Source: Bacteroidota bacterium
Lineage (GTDB): Bacteria; Bacteroidota; Bacteroidia; AKYH767-A; OLB10
DNA length: 64,000 bases
Assembly: GCA_016722525.1 (NCBI GenBank)
Contig: JADKJB010000010.1
Location: forward strand, 103,408 to 167,407
Direction: 5' to 3'
Of this stretch, positions 10,444-19,966 are shown piece after piece (the first letter of the stretch is position 1; each line of letters begins with the position of its first letter). The position numbers were made by a program, and so were the translations under genes. A model generated the notes under the pieces. It ran no database searches, was not told where the DNA came from, and saw only the letters and a program-made list of their open reading frames with translations.

Positions 10444-11469
10444 TCATGATAACCCTGATAGAAACTCCATCGTATCTACTCCATCTGCGTAGTCAAAAAT
10501 TGATGGGAACTGAGCTTGTCCCGGTTTTACATAGCCTTTTTTACTAACAACGCATTGCATTTCGTTTTCAATTTCCTTGAGTTTATTAGAGAGATCTGCT
10601 TCGTCGGTATAAAATTCGTAATTCAATACACTCACTGGTGTAGATAATTCCTTGTCTTCTTTTAAAATCAGAAAATTATTTGTCAAAAAAGGTTTTCGAT
10701 TCATCAAAAATAATGTTTGGTGGTAATCGAAATTGTTCATGTATTTCGTGTGTTGCATAATGCTGCTATAACTGACCATGTTATTGAAAAATTCATTGAA
10801 TGAATAACCCAACGGCACATATAACTTAGAAACATTTCTGCATCCTAAACCAAAATACGTGAAGATGTCTCTCCCTAACAATATAAAATCAAATTCATTT
10901 TCGTCACCGGTTATTATTGCAGCTGAATTCCTGTTTTTGCGGAATATATGCGGTTTGTTACCAAAATAATATTCAAAATACCTCGACGTATTATTGCTGC
11001 CGGTGGCAATTACTGCATCTATATTTTTAAGTTGATCAGAAATTTTAAACGACTGTTGCATTTCAGGAAGCAATGAAAAATAAATTTTTGCAATATAAGG
11101 TAGAAGGAACTTGTCGGAACCCGAAAGTTTGGCGATTAAATTATTCCCGGATAGAAGTACACAAAGAAAATCATGAAATCCTGCAAGAGGAATGTTACCA
11201 GCCATGATTACTCCAACATCTTTTGGCGTTCCAGCCTTTTCAGGATAAGCATTGCTCCATTTTTCAAGCATTTCAGGCTCCAGCAGGGTGATGATACCCT
11301 TCAACGATGTTATTTGTTCGTTTCGCGTAAACCAGGGATTATTAATCTCAGATAAATGAGCTACATTTTCGAATTCTTCCCGCCATTTACTGGTTGATTC
11401 ACTTTCAAGTAGTTGAATCAGTATCTTTTGTGTTTCGCCCCAGGCCGCTAATTTTTGTGTGCGTGTCAT
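10444..11469 (-). CDS. acyl-CoA reductase (LuxC-like aldehyde dehydrogenase superfamily)
   Basis: 341 residues, intact. It is recognised by the LuxC/acyl-CoA reductase fold: AGNIPLAGFHDFLCVLLSGN near residue 89, AKLSGSDKFLLP, IDAVIATGSNNTSRYFEYYF (cofactor side), and the catalytic cysteine in FGLGCRNVSKLYVP near residue 206. Such enzymes reduce fatty acyl-CoA or acyl-ACP to aldehyde with NAD(P)H; the substrate here is unknown. The gene is divergent from the ferredoxin gene, an arrangement I recall as common in Bacteroidota. Confidence 0.85.
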   Translation of the reverse strand: MTRTQKLAAWGETQKILIQLLESESTSKWREEFENVAHLSEINNPWFTRNEQITSLKGIITLLEPEMLEKWSNAYPEKAGTPKDVGVIMAGNIPLAGFHDFLCVLLSGNNLIAKLSGSDKFLLPYIAKIYFSLLPEMQQSFKISDQLKNIDAVIATGSNNTSRYFEYYFGNKPHIFRKNRNSAAIITGDENEFDFILLGRDIFTYFGLGCRNVSKLYVPLGYSFNEFFNNMVSYSSIMQHTKYMNNFDYHQTLFLMNRKPFLTNNFLILKEDKELSTPVSVLNYEFYTDEADLSNKLKEIENEMQCVVSKKGYVKPGQAQFPSIFDYADGVDTMEFLSGLS

Positions 11470-11511
11470 TCAAATTTTATCAGGATATTTTTAAAACGAA
11501 ACTTTTCTCTT

Positions 11512-11519
11512 TATCTTTG
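11512..11519 (+). promoter_or_regulatory. -7 box of the ferredoxin promoter
   Basis: TATCTTTG, a full match to TAnnTTTG, lies 43 bases before the ferredoxin ATG and inside the divergent gap with the acyl-CoA reductase. The -33 element is only weakly visible as a T-rich stretch near 11487. Confidence 0.5.
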
Positions 11520-11561
11520 TGTTCAAATCAGACTTCAAAATTATAACTAAAAGAAAGAATT

Positions 11562-11909
11562 ATGGCCATTAAAATAACCGACGAGTGCATTAATTGTGGA
11601 GCCTGTGAGCCCGAATGCCCTAATAACGCCATCTATGAGGGTGGTGCTGAATGGAGATTTTCAGACGGAACTAGTGTTAAAGGAATGTTTAATAAGCTGG
11701 ATGGAACTCAAATTGATGCCAGTGCATCTCAAACACCGGTTTCCATGGATATATATTACATCGTTTCTGATAAGTGTACAGAATGTGTAGGGTTTCATGA
11801 TGAACCTCAATGTGCTGCAGTTTGTCCTGTCGATTGTTGTGTGGATGATGAGGATGTTCGCGAAAGCAAAGAAACGCTCGAAGCCAAAAAAGCGAGTATG
11901 CATAGTTAG
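11562..11909 (+). CDS. 2[4Fe-4S] ferredoxin (4Fe-4S dicluster domain)
   Basis: 115 residues, intact. The first cluster motif is CINCGACEPECPNN near residue 9; the second is CTECVGFHDEPQCAAVCPVDC near residue 73, with an insertion between the first cysteines as in Allochromatium-type ferredoxins. It carries low-potential electrons in the cytoplasm. It starts at ATG 11562, well placed behind a TATCTTTG promoter box, and is followed by a strong terminator. Its position opposite the acyl-CoA reductase suggests a shared regulatory region, not necessarily shared chemistry. Confidence 0.94.
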   Translation: MAIKITDECINCGACEPECPNNAIYEGGAEWRFSDGTSVKGMFNKLDGTQIDASASQTPVSMDIYYIVSDKCTECVGFHDEPQCAAVCPVDCCVDDEDVRESKETLEAKKASMHS

Positions 11910-11926
11910 TAGTTAAAAAATAGATG

Positions 11927-11963
11927 AAACTCCGTACCTTTAATCTGGTACGGAGTTTTTTTT
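11927..11963 (+). terminator. intrinsic terminator of the ferredoxin gene
   Basis: The stem AAACTCCGTACC / GGTACGGAGTTT has an 8-base loop and is followed by a T-run ending near 11963. Confidence 0.9.
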
Positions 11964-11991
11964 AATAGTATTTTGAGTTTATTTGCGTTCT

Positions 11992-12858
11992 ATGAAAATG
12001 TTAAGATATTTCATGATTTTCTGTCTGCTAACTTTAGGGAATCTTGTGGCAAATTCACAGAAGTCCATCTTAACCATTGATTCCTTAATTTCTTCTGAAA
12101 AGTTGCTCAAGTCATTAGGTGATAGTATAATTAACGGAAGCACCGACTTTTCCCGGAATGGCGCCGCTGCAGAATTTAATCCCAGGTTTTTTGATTTACT
12201 CGCTAACCCGGAAACTTTTAATTATCCTTTTGATTCTATAAAAACCGTTTCAATACTGAAGTCTCCTGATGGGTTAATGCGTATTTATACCTGGATAGTG
12301 CCCTCAAGAATTGAAGGAACCTTTAAGTATTATGGGGTTGTTCAGCGTATCAACATCAAAACCGGGGAAATGAAACTGATTGGCCTCGTTGAATTAAAAA
12401 GTATTCCCGAAGAAGCTGAATTGGCAGAACTCAAATATGATACCTGGTTTGGTGCTATTTATTATGAAATTATTGAAAAAAATATTGGTAAGAATAAGTA
12501 TTACTTTTTGTTAGGTTGGCAGGGTAATGACCGACTTACTACCAGAAAATTAATTGACGTCATTTATTTCGACTCCTGGAACAACCTTACTTTTGGTGCT
12601 CCTGTTTTCAAGGACGAGACTAAGAAACTGAAGCAACGGGTAATTTTTGAATATACTACTGAAGCTGTGATGCTTTTGAGGTATGAAAAAAAGAAGAAAA
12701 TGATTGTTTTTGACCATCTTTCACCTTCAAGTCCCTCACTCAAAGGCCAATATCGCTATTATGGACCCGATTTTACTTATGATGCCTATCATTTTAAAAA
12801 GGGTTTCTGGAATTATCGTAAAAACCTGGAGATGAGGAACTCCAATGATAGCAAATAA
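11992..12858 (+). CDS. secreted protein of unknown function
   Basis: 288 residues from ATG 11992 (the frame is open from a TTG at 11983, but the ATG is a better start). A classical signal peptide (MKMLRYFMIFCLLTLGNLVANSQ) predicts export to the periplasm or beyond. The rest is acidic/basic mixed and beta-rich, with KSPDGLMRIYTWIVPSRIEG, YYFLLGWQGNDRLTTRKLID and YDAYHFKKGFWNYRKNLEMR. I do not recognise a domain and see no catalytic motif. It lies between the ferredoxin and serC, with a terminator upstream and about 75 bases before serC. Confidence 0.7.
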   Translation: MKMLRYFMIFCLLTLGNLVANSQKSILTIDSLISSEKLLKSLGDSIINGSTDFSRNGAAAEFNPRFFDLLANPETFNYPFDSIKTVSILKSPDGLMRIYTWIVPSRIEGTFKYYGVVQRINIKTGEMKLIGLVELKSIPEEAELAELKYDTWFGAIYYEIIEKNIGKNKYYFLLGWQGNDRLTTRKLIDVIYFDSWNNLTFGAPVFKDETKKLKQRVIFEYTTEAVMLLRYEKKKKMIVFDHLSPSSPSLKGQYRYYGPDFTYDAYHFKKGFWNYRKNLEMRNSNDSK

Positions 12859-12934
12859 CACCTACAAATGTTAATTCAATTGGTTTTGCGTGAATCAATT
12901 TTGTTTATTTGTAGTCTCTAAAAATCAGATCAAA

Positions 12935-14006
12935 ATGAAAAAACACAATTTTGGGGCCGGCCCAGGTATCTTACCGGCAGAAGCCTTAAAAAAATCAGCT
13001 GAAGCAGTTTTGAATTTTAATGGAACTGGCTTGTCCTTACTTGAAATTTCTCATCGCAGTAAAGACTTTGATGCTGTTTTACAAAGAGCCAAACAATTGG
13101 TAAGAGAATTATTGGGTGTGCCTGATAATTATTCTGTTTTATTTTTGCAGGGAGGGGGCCAGTACACAGTTCGCGATGGTGCCAATGAACTTGTTGCCGT
13201 TAAATGGGAAAGCTGCTTATGTGGAGTCAGGTGTTTGGGCTAATAAAGCAATTAAAGAGGCTAAACTTTTTGGAACAACCGAAGTTGTGGCTACTTCAAA
13301 AGATAAAAACTTTTCCTATGTGCCTAAAAATTATAGTATCCCTAAAGATGCATCCTACCTGCATTTGACATCTAATAATACAATTTACGGAACTCAAATC
13401 AAAGCCTATCCTGAATCTCCCATTCCTGTAGTTTGTGATATGTCGAGTGATATTTTTAGTAAACCGGTAGATGTCTCAAAATTTGATCTGATCTATGCCG
13501 GTGCTCAAAAAAACATGGGACCTGCAGGAGTGACTCTTGTTATTGTGAAAAATGATATTCTTGGAAAAACCGGAAGATCAAATCCTACTATGTTCGAATA
13601 CCAAACTCATATTGATAGTGATTCACTTTATAATACACCACCGGTATTTCCTATTTATGTTTGTATGGCTACTCTGGAATGGTTACAATCAATTGGTGGT
13701 GTTGCAGCTATTGAAAAAATAAATAATCAGAAAGCAGAAATGCTTTATTCTGAAATTGACTCTAATCCAATGTTTCAGGGAACTGCTGCTGCAGAAGACC
13801 GTTCTTTTATGAACGCTTGCTTCCTCTTAACTAACCCTGAGTTGGAAGATGATTTTAATAAAGTACTTAAAGAAAATGGAATTATTGGATTGAAAGGTCA
13901 TCGTTCTGTTGGTGGTTTCAGAGCTTCTATGTATAACGCTCTTCCGTTGGAAAGTGTTAAAGTTCTTACAACAATTATGAAGGAGTTTGCTATGCAAAAA
14001 GCTTGA
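12935..14006 (+). CDS. serC: 3-phosphoserine aminotransferase SerC (one frameshift)
   Basis: PLP enzyme of serine biosynthesis: 3-phosphohydroxypyruvate plus glutamate gives 3-phosphoserine. It starts at ATG 12935 (MKKHNFGAGPGILPAEAL). Family motifs: LLEISHRSKDF, LFLQGGASTQFAMVPMNLL, the PLP lysine in FDLIYAGAQKNMGPAGVT, and RSVGGFRASMYNALP near the end. The frame breaks near 13155: the run GGGAGGGGGCC has one G too many, and removing it joins VLFLQGG to ASTQFAM. The 1072-base length is exactly one more than a multiple of three, which agrees with a single insertion. Corrected length is 356 residues, normal for the family. serA follows 58 bases downstream. Confidence 0.95.
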
Positions 14007-14064
14007 TGCTTGATGCGTTTTAAAACAACAATAGAGTTCAACTTATTACACTCAAAATAATTAT

Positions 14065-15032
14065 ATGATCCGAATTCTTGCCAATGATGGAATTGATTCA
14101 GCTGGAAAAAAAATTTTTCTCGACGCGGGATTTGAAGTGGTGACAGATAAAATTTCTCAGGATAATCTTGTGACTGGATTGAAGGATTTTGATGCTATCC
14201 TTGTGAGAAGTGCCACTCAGGTAAGAAAGGAACATGTGGACGCATGTCCAAATTTAAAACTGATTGGACGTGCAGGCGTTGGAATGGATAATATTGATGT
14301 AATCTATGCCAGAGAAAAAGGATTGCATGTGGTGAATACTCCTGATGCCAGTTCGCAATCTGTTGCTGAACTTGTTTTTGCACATTTGTTCACCATGACG
14401 AGGTTTCTGCATGACTCAAACAGAAAAATGCCGCTGTGTGAAAATAAGGAACAGTTTGATTTACTTAAGAAAAAATATTCATCAGGAATTGAACTTAAAG
14501 GGAAAACATTAGGGATTATTGGATTTGGTAAGATCGGTCAGAATGTGGCCAGAATGGCTCTTGGTTTGGGAATGAAAGTTTTGCCATTTAAATTGAATGC
14601 AGTTGATGTTAAAATCGAAATCGACTTTTTTCAAACACACAGTAATGCATCCCTAATGGTGACTATGAAATGTGTGCCTTTTGAAGAGCTCTTAAGTACC
14701 AGTGATTTTATTACTTTACATGTTCCTTACCTAAAGGAGCTCCTCCCGTAATTTCTAAAAAGGAACTCGATCTGATGAAGAATGGTGTTGGAATCGTTAA
14801 TACTGCCCGGGGTGGAGTAGTAGTAGAACAGGATCTTATTGATGCATTAAATACCGGTAAAGTGGGTTACGCTGCGCTTGATGTTTTTGATGGCGAACCG
14901 TTAATTCGTAAAGACCTCAGAGAGCATCCGAATGTTTCACTTTCTCCTCACATTGGAGGATCGACTAAAGAAGCACAGGAAAGAATTGGAATTGAACTAG
15001 CAAATAAAGTGGTGCAATTATTTAAATCCTGA
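14065..15032 (+). CDS. serA: D-3-phosphoglycerate dehydrogenase-like 2-hydroxyacid dehydrogenase (one frameshift)
   Basis: NAD-dependent dehydrogenase that makes 3-phosphohydroxypyruvate, the SerC substrate; the neighbouring serC supports this role. It has the short form without an ACT domain. Visible features: GRAGVGMDNID, the Rossmann motif LGIIGFGKIGQNVARMALGLG near residue 150, the catalytic arginine in GIVNTARGGVV, glutamate in DVFDGEP and histidine in SPHIGGST. The frame breaks near 14738: LKELLP-stop becomes LKGAPPVISKKELDLMKNG when one A is restored in CTAAAGGAGC. The 968-base length is one short of a multiple of three, matching a single deletion. A terminator lies 70 bases downstream. 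Confidence 0.93.
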
Positions 15033-15103
15033 AAATTTCTATAATAGGCGAATTGGTTAATTCGGTGATCGCTTCATGCAAATGGTAAAATAGGTTGTAC
15101 TAC

Positions 15104-15129
15104 GTGGTATTCTGTAAATGCCACTTTTT
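15104..15129 (+). terminator. probable intrinsic terminator of serC-serA
   Basis: The 8-bp stem GTGGTATT / AATGCCAC (one G-T pair) with a 5-base loop is followed by T5. It lies between serA and the GNAT gene. Confidence 0.65.
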
Positions 15130-15138
15130 AATTAAACA

Positions 15139-15639
15139 ATGGAAATTAATTTACGGCCCTGGAATATTTCTGACCTTGACAATCTGGTTAAGTTTGGAAA
15201 TAATTTCAAAATTGCATCCAATCTCACGGATACTTTTCCCTATCCTTTGACTTATGAAGCCGGAACAAATTTTATCACTAAAGTCAGTGCCGATTCTCCT
15301 GCAAAAGTTTTTGCCGTTGTATTCAATGGCGATGCCATTGGTTCAATTGGCTTGTTTCCACAAAGTGATATTTTCAAAAAGAATGCCGAGCTGGGATATT
15401 GGATTGCTGAACCCTATTGGGGGAAAGGTATTGCTACAAAGGCTATACTTTTAATAGTCGATTATGGTTTTAAAACTTTTGACTTGACACGTATTTTTGC
15501 CAGGCCTTTCGGCTCAAATAGGGCTTCCGCCAAAGCTCTTGAAAAAGCCGGTTTTTCCCTGGAGGCAAGATTGAAAAATACTATTTTTAAAAATGGTGTT
15601 TTTCAGGATGAATTAATTTTTGGTATTCTGAACCATTAA
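15139..15639 (+). CDS. GNAT family N-acetyltransferase (RimJ/RimL-like)
   Basis: 166 residues, intact. The GNAT core is clear: beta strand AELGYWIAEPYWGKGIATKA, where the last part is the acetyl-CoA pyrophosphate-binding loop, then RIFARPFGSNRASAKALEKA with the usual aligned NxxS/A helix. It is most like RimJ/RimL-type acetyltransferases, which modify protein N-termini or small amines; the substrate cannot be told from sequence. It is only about ten bases downstream of a probable terminator, so it likely has its own start signal. Confidence 0.88.
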   Translation: MEINLRPWNISDLDNLVKFGNNFKIASNLTDTFPYPLTYEAGTNFITKVSADSPAKVFAVVFNGDAIGSIGLFPQSDIFKKNAELGYWIAEPYWGKGIATKAILLIVDYGFKTFDLTRIFARPFGSNRASAKALEKAGFSLEARLKNTIFKNGVFQDELIFGILNH

Positions 15640-15758
15640 TTGTAGCGCGAATGAGATGAATCAGCTTTTTCTTCTGATTTGCAAAAATATTGAATCTATC
15701 TACTTGCCCTTCTGCATAAAAATTTATTACTTTACACACTCAATATTAAATTTGTATT

Positions 15759-17003
15759 ATGGCAATTCTTAAAGCATTTAAAGGCATTCGACCAACACCT
15801 GATCAAGTGGAGAAAGTAGCATCAAAACCTTATGATGTACTCAATGAAAAAGAGGCAAGGGCTGAATGTGTCAACAATCCTGTTTCTTTCTATCATGTTA
15901 TAAAACCTGAGATTGATTTTCCGGATGAATTTGATCATTATTCTCCTGAAATTTATAAAAAAGGTAAAGCTAATTTTGATCAACTGTTTAATTCTGGAAT
16001 CTTTTTTCAAGACACTAAAGAGTGTCTGTACATCTATCAGCAAACAATGAATGGTAGAAAACAAAATGGAATTGTTGGAAGCGCATCTGTGGATGATTAT
16101 TTTAACAATGTCATTAAAAAGCACGAACTAACAAGACCAGATAAAGAAGAAGATCGAAAAAATCATGTTAGGGTTAGTAGCCTCAATTATGAACCGGTAT
16201 TTTTTGCCTATCCTAAAGTCCCTGCTCTTGATAGTATTGTCGATAAGGTCGTAGCCGGTAAACCTGAATATAATTTTGTTGCAGACGATGGGATTGGTCA
16301 TGCGTTTTGGGTGATTAAAGAGGACGACGTAATAAAAAATATAATTTCAGAATTTTCAAAAATTAAATCTACTTACGTTGCAGATGGGCATCACCGTACT
16401 GCTGCCGCTGCTTTGGTTGGAAAAGAAAGAAAAGAAGCAAATGCAAAGCACACGGGAAATGAGGAATATAATTTTTTTCTGGCTGTTCATTTTCCAGATG
16501 ATCAACTCGCTATAATGGATTATAACAGGGTTGTTAAAGACTTAAATGGCCACTCTGATGATCAATTTATCATTGCTTTACAAGTGAATTTTGATGTTCA
16601 GGAAATGGGCTCTGCAATTTATAAACCTTCTGCTTTGCATAATTTCGGTATGTTCCTCGGAGGCAAGTGGTATTCTTTAACGGCAAAAACAGGAACTTAT
16701 AATGATTCAGATCCTATTGGTGTATTAGATGTCACTATCCTTTCAGAACGCATTCTGGAGCCATTGTTAAATATTAAAGATTTAAGAACAGATAAAAGAA
16801 TTGAATTTGTCGGTGGACTCAGAGGCCTTGGCGAATTGGAGAAAAGAGTGAATTCAGGGGAGATGAAAGTGGCTTTCGCACTTTTTCCAGTTACCATGAA
16901 GCAACTGATTGATATTGCTGACTCAGGAAAAATTATGCCTCCTAAAACTACCTGGTTCGAACCTAAATTAAGGAGCGGACTGATTCTCCATAGTTTGGAT
17001 TAA
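15759..17003 (+). CDS. DUF1015 family protein (HTH-containing, SerC-linked)
   Basis: 414 residues, intact. It matches the DUF1015 family by its start (FKGIRPTPDQVEKVASKPYD), VSFYHVIKPEID, the conserved STYVADGHHRTAAAALV near residue 205 and the C-terminal FALFPVTMKQLIDIADSGKI...MPPKTTWFEPKLRSGL. Function is not established; in many bacteria these genes stay next to serC/serA, as here. The histidine-rich DGHHR motif suggests a catalytic or metal site, which is inference. The stop is followed after two bases by the next ATG, so it is probably co-transcribed with the membrane protein downstream. Confidence 0.87.
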   Translation: MAILKAFKGIRPTPDQVEKVASKPYDVLNEKEARAECVNNPVSFYHVIKPEIDFPDEFDHYSPEIYKKGKANFDQLFNSGIFFQDTKECLYIYQQTMNGRKQNGIVGSASVDDYFNNVIKKHELTRPDKEEDRKNHVRVSSLNYEPVFFAYPKVPALDSIVDKVVAGKPEYNFVADDGIGHAFWVIKEDDVIKNIISEFSKIKSTYVADGHHRTAAAALVGKERKEANAKHTGNEEYNFFLAVHFPDDQLAIMDYNRVVKDLNGHSDDQFIIALQVNFDVQEMGSAIYKPSALHNFGMFLGGKWYSLTAKTGTYNDSDPIGVLDVTILSERILEPLLNIKDLRTDKRIEFVGGLRGLGELEKRVNSGEMKVAFALFPVTMKQLIDIADSGKIMPPKTTWFEPKLRSGLILHSLD

Positions 17004-17005
17004 AT

Positions 17006-17959
17006 ATGCAGGAAATAGCTTTTCTCAAAATACGACTAGCCCAGTCCTTTCGTGAATTGAAGGCACTGGGCTTTTTGTATGCATTAATTTTATGTGGTGG
17101 CAGTTGCCTTCTGTTGGTGGCATTCTATTCATCTCAATACTCCATGAATAATACGCTTTATGCTTTGCTGGGCCTGTCATTTGTAATTTTTTCAATTCAT
17201 AGGAACCGCATTGATCATAATTTTATTCAGTTAGTAGCTGAAAGACCCTATTTGATTTTCTGTATCGAGTATGCAGTTGCTGTATTGCCTTTTATTGTTT
17301 TATCAGCTATGAAAAGTAACTCAGCTTTATTGGTTTTGATCTTCGTGCCTGTAGCTGTTATCTCATTGATTAAAAAAGGCGTTGATACAAATGTCTCTTT
17401 TAATGTTATTGGAAATCATGTTCACAGTGAATTGTATGAATGGAAGTCGGGATTGCGGCGTTCCGGAGGAGTTGTTGTTTTATTATGGGTCTTGGCAATT
17501 TTGCTCTTAGGTATTCCATTCGCTTCTTTAATACTGTTATGGTTTGTATTGTTAATTTTATCTTCTTTTTATGATCAGGGAGAATCACGTGATATGATTC
17601 TTTCTTTCAAACTCAATGAAAAGAATTTCCTGTTCAGAAAATTAAGGTTACATACCTCCATCTATTTTTTATTCATGGCTCCTGTTTTAGTATTGAATTC
17701 ATTTATTTTTTCAGATAAATGGTGGGTATTTGTTTTGTTCGGTATCTTTAGCTGTGTTAACTTAATGGTATTTATTGTTTCTAAATATGCGGTATGGAGA
17801 CATGGTGAGAACAATAGCTCCAATTCAATTTTGAATACTATTTGTATGGTGGGGTTCTTTCTTCCATTTCTATTGCCCTTGCCATTATTTATTTTGATTA
17901 AAAATTATAGAAAAGCAGTTAATAATTTACATCCGCTGTTAAATGATTTCCATAAATAA
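17006..17959 (+). CDS. polytopic membrane protein, probable ABC transporter partner
   Basis: 317 residues with about eight hydrophobic segments (for example LYALILCGGSCLLLVAFYSS, VVVLLWVLAILLLGIPFASL, ICMVGFFLPFLLPLPLFILI). No named family recognised. Its stop codon lies 17 bases inside the next gene, which encodes an ABC ATPase, and it starts two bases after DUF1015. The overlap argues for translational coupling and a membrane subunit paired with that ATPase. This is inference from context; no classic permease motif is visible. Confidence 0.65.
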   Translation: MQEIAFLKIRLAQSFRELKALGFLYALILCGGSCLLLVAFYSSQYSMNNTLYALLGLSFVIFSIHRNRIDHNFIQLVAERPYLIFCIEYAVAVLPFIVLSAMKSNSALLVLIFVPVAVISLIKKGVDTNVSFNVIGNHVHSELYEWKSGLRRSGGVVVLLWVLAILLLGIPFASLILLWFVLLILSSFYDQGESRDMILSFKLNEKNFLFRKLRLHTSIYFLFMAPVLVLNSFIFSDKWWVFVLFGIFSCVNLMVFIVSKYAVWRHGENNSSNSILNTICMVGFFLPFLLPLPLFILIKNYRKAVNNLHPLLNDFHK

Positions 17960-18632
17960 AGTGGTTGCCGGTTATGGCAAGCAGCATGTTTTAAATGAAC
18001 TTTCTATTAATCTGGAATCCGGATTGATCCATGGGCTTGTTGGATTAAATGGATCCGGGAAATCTACTTTATTGCGTTGTATCTGCTCATTGATGAAGCC
18101 GATTTCAGGTACCATCTTATTGGATGAAGTTACTGTATCGAAAAGAAATATTTCACTATTAGAAACCGAACCCTATTTTTATAGTGGAATTACTGGTCGT
18201 GAATATTTGTGGCTTTTTAAAAGTAAAGCTGAAAGTAAGTTCGATGCTACTGCCTGGCAAGAATTATTTAATATTCCTCTTGATAAATTAATTGATAATT
18301 ATTCAACAGGGATGAAGAAAAAACTGGCCATACTTGGAATGCTGAAAACAAATAATCAGGTATTGTTATTTGATGAACCTTTTAATGGTCTTGATATTGA
18401 ATCATCACGTATTTTTAGTTCAGTACTAAAAAAGTTAATTGCAAGTGATAAAACCATCATTATTACTTCTCATGTTTTGGAATCGCTTACGGCCATCTGC
18501 GACAAAATTCATTATTTGAAAGATGGTGTCATCAATCAAACTTTTGATTCAATGAATGCAGAGCTAATCGATAAGGCATTGTTTCATGAATTGGATTTGC
18601 AAGTAGCAAAGAGTATCAATCAACTTCTTTAA
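17943..18632 (+). CDS. ABC transporter ATP-binding protein
   Basis: 229 residues, intact. Walker A GLNGSGKST near residue 34, a Q-loop-region variant (SLLETEPYFYSGITGREYLW, with glutamate in place of the usual glutamine), signature NYSTGMKKKLAIL near residue 120, Walker B QVLLFDEPFNGLD near residue 140 and the switch histidine in IITSHVLESL. The YSTGMKKK form of the signature is typical of ATPases paired with short membrane subunits of the ABC-2 type. It overlaps the upstream membrane protein, its likely partner. Exported substrate unknown. Confidence 0.92.
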   Translation: MISINKVVAGYGKQHVLNELSINLESGLIHGLVGLNGSGKSTLLRCICSLMKPISGTILLDEVTVSKRNISLLETEPYFYSGITGREYLWLFKSKAESKFDATAWQELFNIPLDKLIDNYSTGMKKKLAILGMLKTNNQVLLFDEPFNGLDIESSRIFSSVLKKLIASDKTIIITSHVLESLTAICDKIHYLKDGVINQTFDSMNAELIDKALFHELDLQVAKSINQLL

Positions 18633-18682
18633 TTTATTTTTGCTTTTAATTTTATGTGTTATTTTTACAATTTGAATTTGAA

Positions 18683-19369
18683 ATGAAATTTCCACTGATA
18701 TTGTTGCATGGAGCATTGGGTAGTTCATCTCAATTTGATAGCTTAAAAGAGAAACTGCTTCGCAATAATCAGGTTCATTCATTTAATTTTGCAGGTCATG
18801 GTGGTAAAGCTATTCCGGACCAACTATTATCAATTGATATGTTTACAGAGGAAGTGCTTTCTTTTATTGAACAGCATAAATTGGAGTCTGTCAATATATT
18901 TGGATATAGTATGGGCGGATATGTGGCAGTTAATTTAGCTCATAAAGTTCCCGGCAAGGTAAAGGCAATTATGACGCTGGCAACAAAATTTGACTGGTCA
19001 CCTGAAAGTTCTCTGAAAGAAATAGCAATGCTTGATGTTACTAAAATGGAACAGAAAATTCCAGATTTTGTTAGAGAGTTGAATCTGCTTCATGTACCCA
19101 ATGATTGGAAGCTGCTTGTTGAAAAATTGGTTTTGTTGATGAAAAACTTGGGTGAAAATCCAATTGGAAATGATGCATTTAAAAGTATTCAGATTCCAAT
19201 TAGATTACTGGTAGGTGATAACGACAAAATGGTTTCTGTCCAATCCACTTATGAGGTCTTTAAGCAATTCGTACACGGTTCAATGGTAGTACTTCCTGAT
19301 ACCCTGCACCCGTTTGAATATGTAAATCAGGAACGACTCTTATTTGAGATTTCTGATTTTTTCAAATAG
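18683..19369 (+). CDS. alpha/beta hydrolase
   Basis: 228 residues from the ATG at 18683 (MKFPLILLHGALGSSSQF); the open frame begins a little earlier. Fold and catalytic triad are visible: oxyanion-loop LLHGALG, nucleophile serine in FGYSMGGYVA near residue 80, aspartate in LLVGDNDKMV near residue 175 and histidine in DTLHPFEYVN near residue 209. It resembles small MenH/BioH-type carboxylic ester hydrolases, but the substrate is not determined. It lies about 50 bases after the ABC ATPase on the same strand, and converges with the GNAT gene downstream. Confidence 0.88.
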   Translation: MKFPLILLHGALGSSSQFDSLKEKLLRNNQVHSFNFAGHGGKAIPDQLLSIDMFTEEVLSFIEQHKLESVNIFGYSMGGYVAVNLAHKVPGKVKAIMTLATKFDWSPESSLKEIAMLDVTKMEQKIPDFVRELNLLHVPNDWKLLVEKLVLLMKNLGENPIGNDAFKSIQIPIRLLVGDNDKMVSVQSTYEVFKQFVHGSMVVLPDTLHPFEYVNQERLLFEISDFFK

Positions 19370-19406
19370 TCAATCTTGAATTAGTCAACGGAATAAATTC
19401 CAAAAC

Positions 19407-19962
19407 TTAAAATTCGCCGTTGAATGTTGTTAATTTATTTATTGGTTTTTGATTTGAATGGCCGGAGAAAACAAAATTCATCCATGCTATATCATCATAA
19501 ATAAGATCTTTTTCATAAACCATCCCCATCTTTTCTGTTACCCTTATGGAGCGTGTGTTTTGTTTTGTGTACACGGGCTACAATTCTGGTTAATCCTAAT
19601 TCATGAAATCCAAAATTGCAGCAAACCGTAGATGTTTCAACAGCCAGACCCTTGCCCCAGAATTCAGGTAGAATCCTATAGCCAATATCTACTTCGTTCT
19701 CATCCAGAATGTATTTTAAACCGCTCCAACCTATAAATTCATTGTTCGCTTTTAGTTCTATAGCCCATCTGCCAATTCCTGTTCTTGAATAGGAATCATA
19801 ATTGGATAAAAATTCTTGGGCTTCAGCAATGGATTTGAAAGGGGGATCTGTGGTAAATCGAAATACATCCGGATGCAGATTTAATCGAAAAATATTCGCT
19901 GCATCTTCCTGGTTCATTTCTCTTAATAGGCAGCGCTCAGTTTCTAAGAAGTATTTTTTCAT
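19407..19962 (-). CDS. GNAT family N-acetyltransferase (RimJ/RimL-like), one frameshift
   Basis: The N-terminal part is intact: LETERCLLREMNQEDAANIF and ELKANNEFIGWSGLKYI, then VDIGYRILPEFWGKGLAVET, the acetyl-CoA-binding strand and loop. The frame breaks near 19560: HKTKHTLHKGN becomes HKQNTRSIRVTEKMGMVYEK with one base corrected, and then reads to a stop at 19407-19409. The corrected protein is about 185 residues, a normal RimJ/RimL length. The ATG is at 19960-19962, inside the end of the metallophosphoesterase gene (19967), so the two are probably one transcription unit. Confidence 0.82.
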
Positions 19963-19966
19963 CAAC

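Noticed and set aside
19407..19962. Truncated GNAT as a pseudogene
   Set aside because: One corrected base restores the full family length, matching the general error pattern.
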